Assembly: GCA_031552405.1 (NCBI GenBank) | Contig: JAVBMN010000037.1 | Span: 1-64,000 of the forward strand | Length of the DNA: 64,000 bases | Origin: UBA1794 sp031552405 | Lineage (GTDB): Bacteria > Bacteroidota > Bacteroidia > Bacteroidales > Bacteroidaceae | Direction: 5' to 3' | Part shown: positions 59,995 through 64,000 of the stretch, in pieces | How the letters are laid out: the number at the start of each line of letters is the position of its first letter | How positions within the stretch are numbered: the stretch's first letter is position 1 | Translations under genes and position numbers: made by a program | The notes under the pieces: model-generated | Seen by the model: the letters and a program-made list of their open reading frames with translations, nothing else | Database searches by the model: none | Told to the model about the DNA's origin: nothing

Positions 59995-62952
59995 TTATTC
60001 GTTTACAATTATTTTCTGACCTGCCACGATATACACACCTGCAGGTAATTCAATACGAGTTGTTCCGGAAGGGATCTGGAAGGCTTTTACCAACAGACCT
60101 TCTAGTGTGTGAATCCGAATATACCGACTCTTCTCTACACTTATTTCTATGCCGCTCTCTACCACTGATACGGAAATGCTCTTTACCCCATCACTAAATA
60201 AGTTTCGATTGTGAGTCAGGGTATTTCCGAAAACACTGAAGGCATTAGAACTGGCACCCACTTTCGCATTGGCGAATGCCCAGAAAGTACCATTATATTG
60301 TCCCTTCTTAAAGCAAGACACTTCATTTTCGCCATCCATCATGTCAAAGATTCCATAAGTATCATTCATTACAGCATTAGTATAAGCTCCCTCATAGCTC
60401 GCAGTCATTGAATAATTATTATTCACATTAATATCTGCAAATGTAGGTTTAGGAGCCAGCTCTGTTCCACTAAACGTAACATCGCCGGAGAGGCAGAAAT
60501 CAGATATATAATATGCAGGATCATTAGGAAGAGCCATCAAATAACATGTATTAGCTTCTATTTCTGAGGCTGCTATGTAAGCATTCTCTTGTGCCTCGAA
60601 CAACCAGCAGTTTATACCGGGTATCAGTTCCGTATCACCCAGCTTAATGGAAGTAACATTAAAAGGCAGACAGATGGATTGCCAACCGTTATTAGTTTCT
60701 TCATTGACAGTCTTATCCGGGAAATTTCGCACATACTTTATCTCACCCATTGTAGCTCCGAGTGCGGGAGATACAAATTGTTCGTTATCATTCAAAGTAA
60801 AGGACATCTCATCGCTCTTAAACAACCGGAAATTACCAAAGGTATTCCAGTTGCCCGAGGTTATTCGAAGACCAACAGTTACCTCTGTTGGTTCAGTGAG
60901 TTCAAAGTTCAAGATATTGAAATAATTACCGGCTTCAAATTCTGCTGTCGCAGTAGATCCTGCATTTGAAAAGCCTAATAGCTGATCAGCACCTGTAAGA
61001 GTTCCCAGCTTAGAATAAATAGACTTAATAGGTTGCTGGATAGCAGTACCGCCTGTGGGCGTTACATACAAGAAAGCTGCTATTTCTTCCGTTCCGTTTC
61101 TATAACGGTCAATCCCAGCCTGAGTGTTCCCTTGTTGATAACGACGCTGGAATGCATTTCCAACCAACGTATACTTTCCTGCCAGAAGAACCAGTGTCTC
61201 TTTTTCATCTGCTGAAGCTGCATGACTTCCGTTCCAAACCTCAGTAAAAGCCCCGCTTAATCTTGTATTAGTGATAAAGTTTTCTCGAGCTGTTCCAATA
61301 GCATATTTTAGATTATAAATACTATTTTCATCAGCCAATCCATTATTATATGCCGTTTGAGCGGCATTGATCGCCGCAATTACGACTTCAATATTAGCTA
61401 CATCAGAACCCTCAGCAGCAATAATTGCTTCTTCCAGGCTACTATATACTATGATGGAGGCTCTGGCAGCAGCAACGGCTGCGGTAAGTTCATTAACTGC
61501 AGCAGTAAGTGCATCACCAGAGAGAGTAGCCCAATTCACATTTACTGCGTTGGTCAATCTTGTCTTTACAACAGAGTTCATTGGTTTGTTTTCATCAAGA
61601 ATAGCCACCGCTTCAGGAGCGTAATAATCCTGTATGCTTTCATAACGAATCAACCCAAACATATCAAACATAATCCAAGTTTTCAAATTATCTATATTTT
61701 TAACACCGATCTTCAAATCTCCTTGCTGTGGATGATTGAAAAGTATTTCCATCGGATATTTATTCGCTAAAAAAGCATTTTCCGCCTTTTGCATATTATT
61801 TTCTGCCCCAGTCAGGAGATTAATTTGTTTCTCTTCAGAGCCAGCATACATATATGCATTGCTACCCCCATCATTACGATAAAATGCTTGCGCTGTCAAT
61901 TTATAGAAACCAGAGGGAAGCCCAATAATTTTCTGAGAAAAATCAGCTGCACCTTTCTGGAAAATTTCAACGGCAGTAAATCCATATCCATGTTCCTTTG
62001 TTGAAGTCCAACCTTGTATACCAGTATCAAAACTTGGATTGTATATATACTGGCCTATAGCTATCATGTGAGCAGAAATAGCTCCATTAATTGTAGTTAT
62101 AGCATTAATTATATTCTCAGTATTCCCTGCATTGTACATAGAAATTGCATTCTCATAGGCTGTTTGAAGATCGGCTATCGGCTCTTTAGATAGTAATTCA
62201 TATGCAATTGAAATCCATTCATACAATTCAGATTTCATGTCAAAAGGCAGAGCGTCATAGAATTCCCAATCCAGATAAGAGGGGGTTGATAACTCCTTTA
62301 TGTCTGTATAAATTCTAGCTGGACTTAGCCCATTGGGAGCAGCATACTCTTTTGCATCATCCGCTGCTAAATCATTTGCCCCCTTCTTTGTAAAAGAAGC
62401 TAACCTGAACTTCCCACTTGTAAGGCTCGTTATATTCCATTTTGAAGGATCCCCCTTACCATAGGCATCATTTGAATCCATATAAACATTCTGGGTTGTT
62501 CCATCACGAAACATAAATTGAGTAGCGAATGGAAATCTTGGGGTTTTAATCCGCCAGGTACCATCAGGTTCTTGTGTAAAAGAAAGTCTAGAATATGCAT
62601 CCGGAACAGATTGAACAGAAGCCTCACTTTCATGTTGAGTCACTTTTTTACTTGTTAGATAGCCTCCCGCTCCTATATTATAAAGATAATAAGCAGCCCC
62701 CGAAGCAAGTATTGTTACAGGGGTTTGACTTTGTAACTCCGTTTGCAAATTTGGTGCCGGGGGCAAAGCCGGAGTTACCTGAGCCATTACATTCTGGCAG
62801 AAACAAATTACTCCCACCACAGCCAAAAGAAGCGCAACACTTCTTTTCATTGGTTTTCTTTTCATTGAGTCATAAGGATTCGCTTGCGGCTGTGCTGCGC
62901 AATCTCTTTTTACACCTGAAGTGTCAACTCTCATTAGTACGTTTTTCATCAT
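59995..62952 (-). CDS. Large secreted protein with probable T9SS C-terminal signal
   Basis: A 985-aa protein. After about 34 basic residues, a signal peptide (MKRSVALLLAVVGVICFCQN, cleavage near VMAQ) is followed by a Gly-rich segment (YYLYNIGAGGYLTSK) like the starts of surface glycan-binding proteins. Two carbohydrate-binding-like beta-sandwiches alternate with helical FIVAR-like stretches. The end reads VESGIEISVEKSRYIRIHTL...LPAGVYIV, a fit to T9SS type A sorting domains; PorU/PorV are encoded in the same window. The exact start (62952 or an internal Met such as MKRKPMKRSV) is uncertain. No catalytic residues recognised. Confidence 0.7.
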   Translation of the reverse strand: MMKNVLMRVDTSGVKRDCAAQPQANPYDSMKRKPMKRSVALLLAVVGVICFCQNVMAQVTPALPPAPNLQTELQSQTPVTILASGAAYYLYNIGAGGYLTSKKVTQHESEASVQSVPDAYSRLSFTQEPDGTWRIKTPRFPFATQFMFRDGTTQNVYMDSNDAYGKGDPSKWNITSLTSGKFRLASFTKKGANDLAADDAKEYAAPNGLSPARIYTDIKELSTPSYLDWEFYDALPFDMKSELYEWISIAYELLSKEPIADLQTAYENAISMYNAGNTENIINAITTINGAISAHMIAIGQYIYNPSFDTGIQGWTSTKEHGYGFTAVEIFQKGAADFSQKIIGLPSGFYKLTAQAFYRNDGGSNAYMYAGSEEKQINLLTGAENNMQKAENAFLANKYPMEILFNHPQQGDLKIGVKNIDNLKTWIMFDMFGLIRYESIQDYYAPEAVAILDENKPMNSVVKTRLTNAVNVNWATLSGDALTAAVNELTAAVAAARASIIVYSSLEEAIIAAEGSDVANIEVVIAAINAAQTAYNNGLADENSIYNLKYAIGTARENFITNTRLSGAFTEVWNGSHAASADEKETLVLLAGKYTLVGNAFQRRYQQGNTQAGIDRYRNGTEEIAAFLYVTPTGGTAIQQPIKSIYSKLGTLTGADQLLGFSNAGSTATAEFEAGNYFNILNFELTEPTEVTVGLRITSGNWNTFGNFRLFKSDEMSFTLNDNEQFVSPALGATMGEIKYVRNFPDKTVNEETNNGWQSICLPFNVTSIKLGDTELIPGINCWLFEAQENAYIAASEIEANTCYLMALPNDPAYYISDFCLSGDVTFSGTELAPKPTFADINVNNNYSMTASYEGAYTNAVMNDTYGIFDMMDGENEVSCFKKGQYNGTFWAFANAKVGASSNAFSVFGNTLTHNRNLFSDGVKSISVSVVESGIEISVEKSRYIRIHTLEGLLVKAFQIPSGTTRIELPAGVYIVAGQKIIVNE

Positions 62953-63053
62953 CGTTATAGTTATTAGTTAATAATATGAGCTACATATAAATATAAGCTC
63001 TTTGTTTATTCATGATCAAGAAACATTCACTAAAAGTCCTGATTCTTACGACG

Positions 63054-63061
63054 CAAAAATA
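63054..63061 (-). promoter_or_regulatory. -7 box upstream of the 985-aa gene
   Basis: TATTTTTG on the reverse strand, about 100 bp before the assumed start. The rest of 63062-63304 shows no further feature. Confidence 0.35.
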
Positions 63062-63304
63062 GAAGGAAGAAAACTTCTCAACCTACCATAAATGATGAAA
63101 ATAAGTTCCACTCTTACGAGAAGCACAGTACCAATACAACAAGCTTATTTCCAGATATTTACAAAAATACCACTCATTTATGATACTCAAAACACCAGCT
63201 CCATTCTTCCATCGACCCTATAACAACAACTCAACATCCGACTTTTGAACTAGTTTTTACTCCTACCTTGTTTATTTTTTCAAAAGAAAAAGCATAAAAA
63301 TTCG

Positions 63305-63312
63305 TACCTTTG
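63305..63312 (+). promoter_or_regulatory. -7 box of the ThrE-like gene
   Basis: TACCTTTG, 39 bp before the ATG; the -33 element is unclear. Confidence 0.5.
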
Positions 63313-63351
63313 TACTCAATTCAGAAAAGTACAGATTACACTGTAAGAAAC

Positions 63352-64000
63352 ATGAAAACTAAAGAAGAGCTTCAGGATATCCTATACTTTGTGGGGGAAT
63401 ACGCTTCCCGACTAATGGGATCGGGCGTATATACGCTACGTGTAGTCCGCAATATTGAGCGCATTGGGAAAGCACTTGGTGTGACAATCCGCATGAGCTT
63501 GTTTCAGACAAGCTTCACCATGACGATCATTGACGATGACAACCAGGAAGCCCACAACCGGGTAGTATCCATCCCCACCTTCCCTATCAACTTTGAATTC
63601 AATTCGGAACTAAGCGCATTGTCCTGGCAGGCACTGGACGAACATCTGCCACTAAGCGAAATCCAAAGACGGTACGAGATTATTATTAACTATCCTCGCC
63701 TGTCGCCACACGTTGTCCTGATACTTGTGGGATTGGCCAACGCTTCGTTTTGCAAACTTTTTGAGGGTGACTGGCCCGCTATAGGCGCAGTATTTATAGC
63801 CACTCTTGCAGGATTCTTCCTGCGGCAAACCATGCAAAGATACCACATCAACCACTATATCGTATTTATTGCCTCCGCGTGTGTCGCTTCGCTATGCGCA
63901 GCATCCGCGCTCTGGTTTAGCACCACGCCCCAGATTGCACTGGCTACAAGCGTACTCTACCTAATTCCTGGTGTGCCACTGCTCAACGGGGTGATCGACA
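63352..64000 (+). CDS. Threonine/serine exporter family protein (ThrE, DUF1212), N-terminal part
   Basis: The frame is open for 216 codons from ATG at 63352 to the window end. It begins with a soluble domain (VGEYASRLMGSGVYTLRVVR; VRMSLFQTSF-like core, here GVTIRMSLFQTSF), then membrane helices (SPHVVLILVGLANASFCKLF; GAVFIATLAGFFLRQTM) and LIPGVPLLNGVID, all typical of the ThrE/DUF1212 family. It would export Thr, Ser or related amino acids. The remaining membrane helices lie beyond the window. Confidence 0.88.
   Translation, partial: MKTKEELQDILYFVGEYASRLMGSGVYTLRVVRNIERIGKALGVTIRMSLFQTSFTMTIIDDDNQEAHNRVVSIPTFPINFEFNSELSALSWQALDEHLPLSEIQRRYEIIINYPRLSPHVVLILVGLANASFCKLFEGDWPAIGAVFIATLAGFFLRQTMQRYHINHYIVFIASACVASLCAASALWFSTTPQIALATSVLYLIPGVPLLNGVID

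Overview
The window looks like chromosome from a gut or oral Bacteroidales bacterium, most likely Parabacteroides or another member of the Tannerellaceae/Porphyromonadaceae side. Four things point there. Promoters follow the Bacteroidetes pattern TTTG-N19-21-TAnnTTTG. There is a CarboxypepD-type TonB-dependent receptor. Type IX secretion genes lie in the order porU-porV-ispF, which I recall from Porphyromonas gingivalis. There is a group B [FeFe] hydrogenase. No rRNA, tRNA, CRISPR array or intact transposase was recognised.

Layout. 1-1.4 kb: 5' part of a VapE-like phage/plasmid-type ATPase gene and a repeat-rich intergenic region. 1.4-5.5 kb: ferrous iron uptake (FeoA-FeoB fusion plus a FeoB-associated small membrane protein) and tilS. 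5.6 kb: a probable small RNA with its own promoter and terminator. 5.8-11 kb: a self-contained [FeFe]-hydrogenase locus, hydA-hydE-hydG-hydF. 11-16 kb: riboflavin synthase, a nitroreductase and three tandem Sel1-repeat secreted proteins. 16-20.5 kb: a stress group with catalase, a hemerythrin/ScdA-like protein overlapping a LuxR-type regulator with a degenerate receiver, and a histidine-kinase-like protein whose phospho-accepting His is Tyr. 20.8-25.3 kb: a TonB receptor and its surface lipoprotein. 25.3-28.1 kb: a BlaI/BlaR1-like pair with a secreted partner related to the BlaR1 C-terminus. 28.3-33.3 kb: a TolC-HlyD-permease-permease exporter. 33.7-36.2 kb: a propeller-like lipoprotein and a TPR-membrane-HTH-like regulator. 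36.7-40 kb: an M3 dipeptidase and an AAA ATPase. 40.7-48.2 kb: GH43-like hydrolase, mrp, trmB, ilvE, xseB/xseA, ispF and porV. 48.3-57.2 kb: two tandem full-length porU genes, a FAH-family enzyme and rex, all in one direction and probably one long operon. 57.4-64 kb: an eIF1-like factor, a tryptophanase-family lyase, a 59-aa protein not obvious from long ORFs, a 985-aa secreted protein with a T9SS-like tail, and the start of a ThrE-type exporter.

The most unusual feature is a class of intergenic repeats. Six arrays at four loci are built from three unrelated palindromes (called P1, P2 and P3 here). All six use one design: 18-bp palindromes joined by about 4-bp linkers, giving a 22-bp period, normally four copies. 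P1 occurs near 1.0 and 20.5 kb. P2 and P3 occur side by side near 40.4 and 57.9 kb. Other repeats are a 328-bp element with perfect 64-bp inverted ends (36.3 kb), a 426-bp element with about 60-bp inverted ends that encloses the 40.4 kb arrays, and a 52-bp perfect palindrome in front of the AAA ATPase gene.
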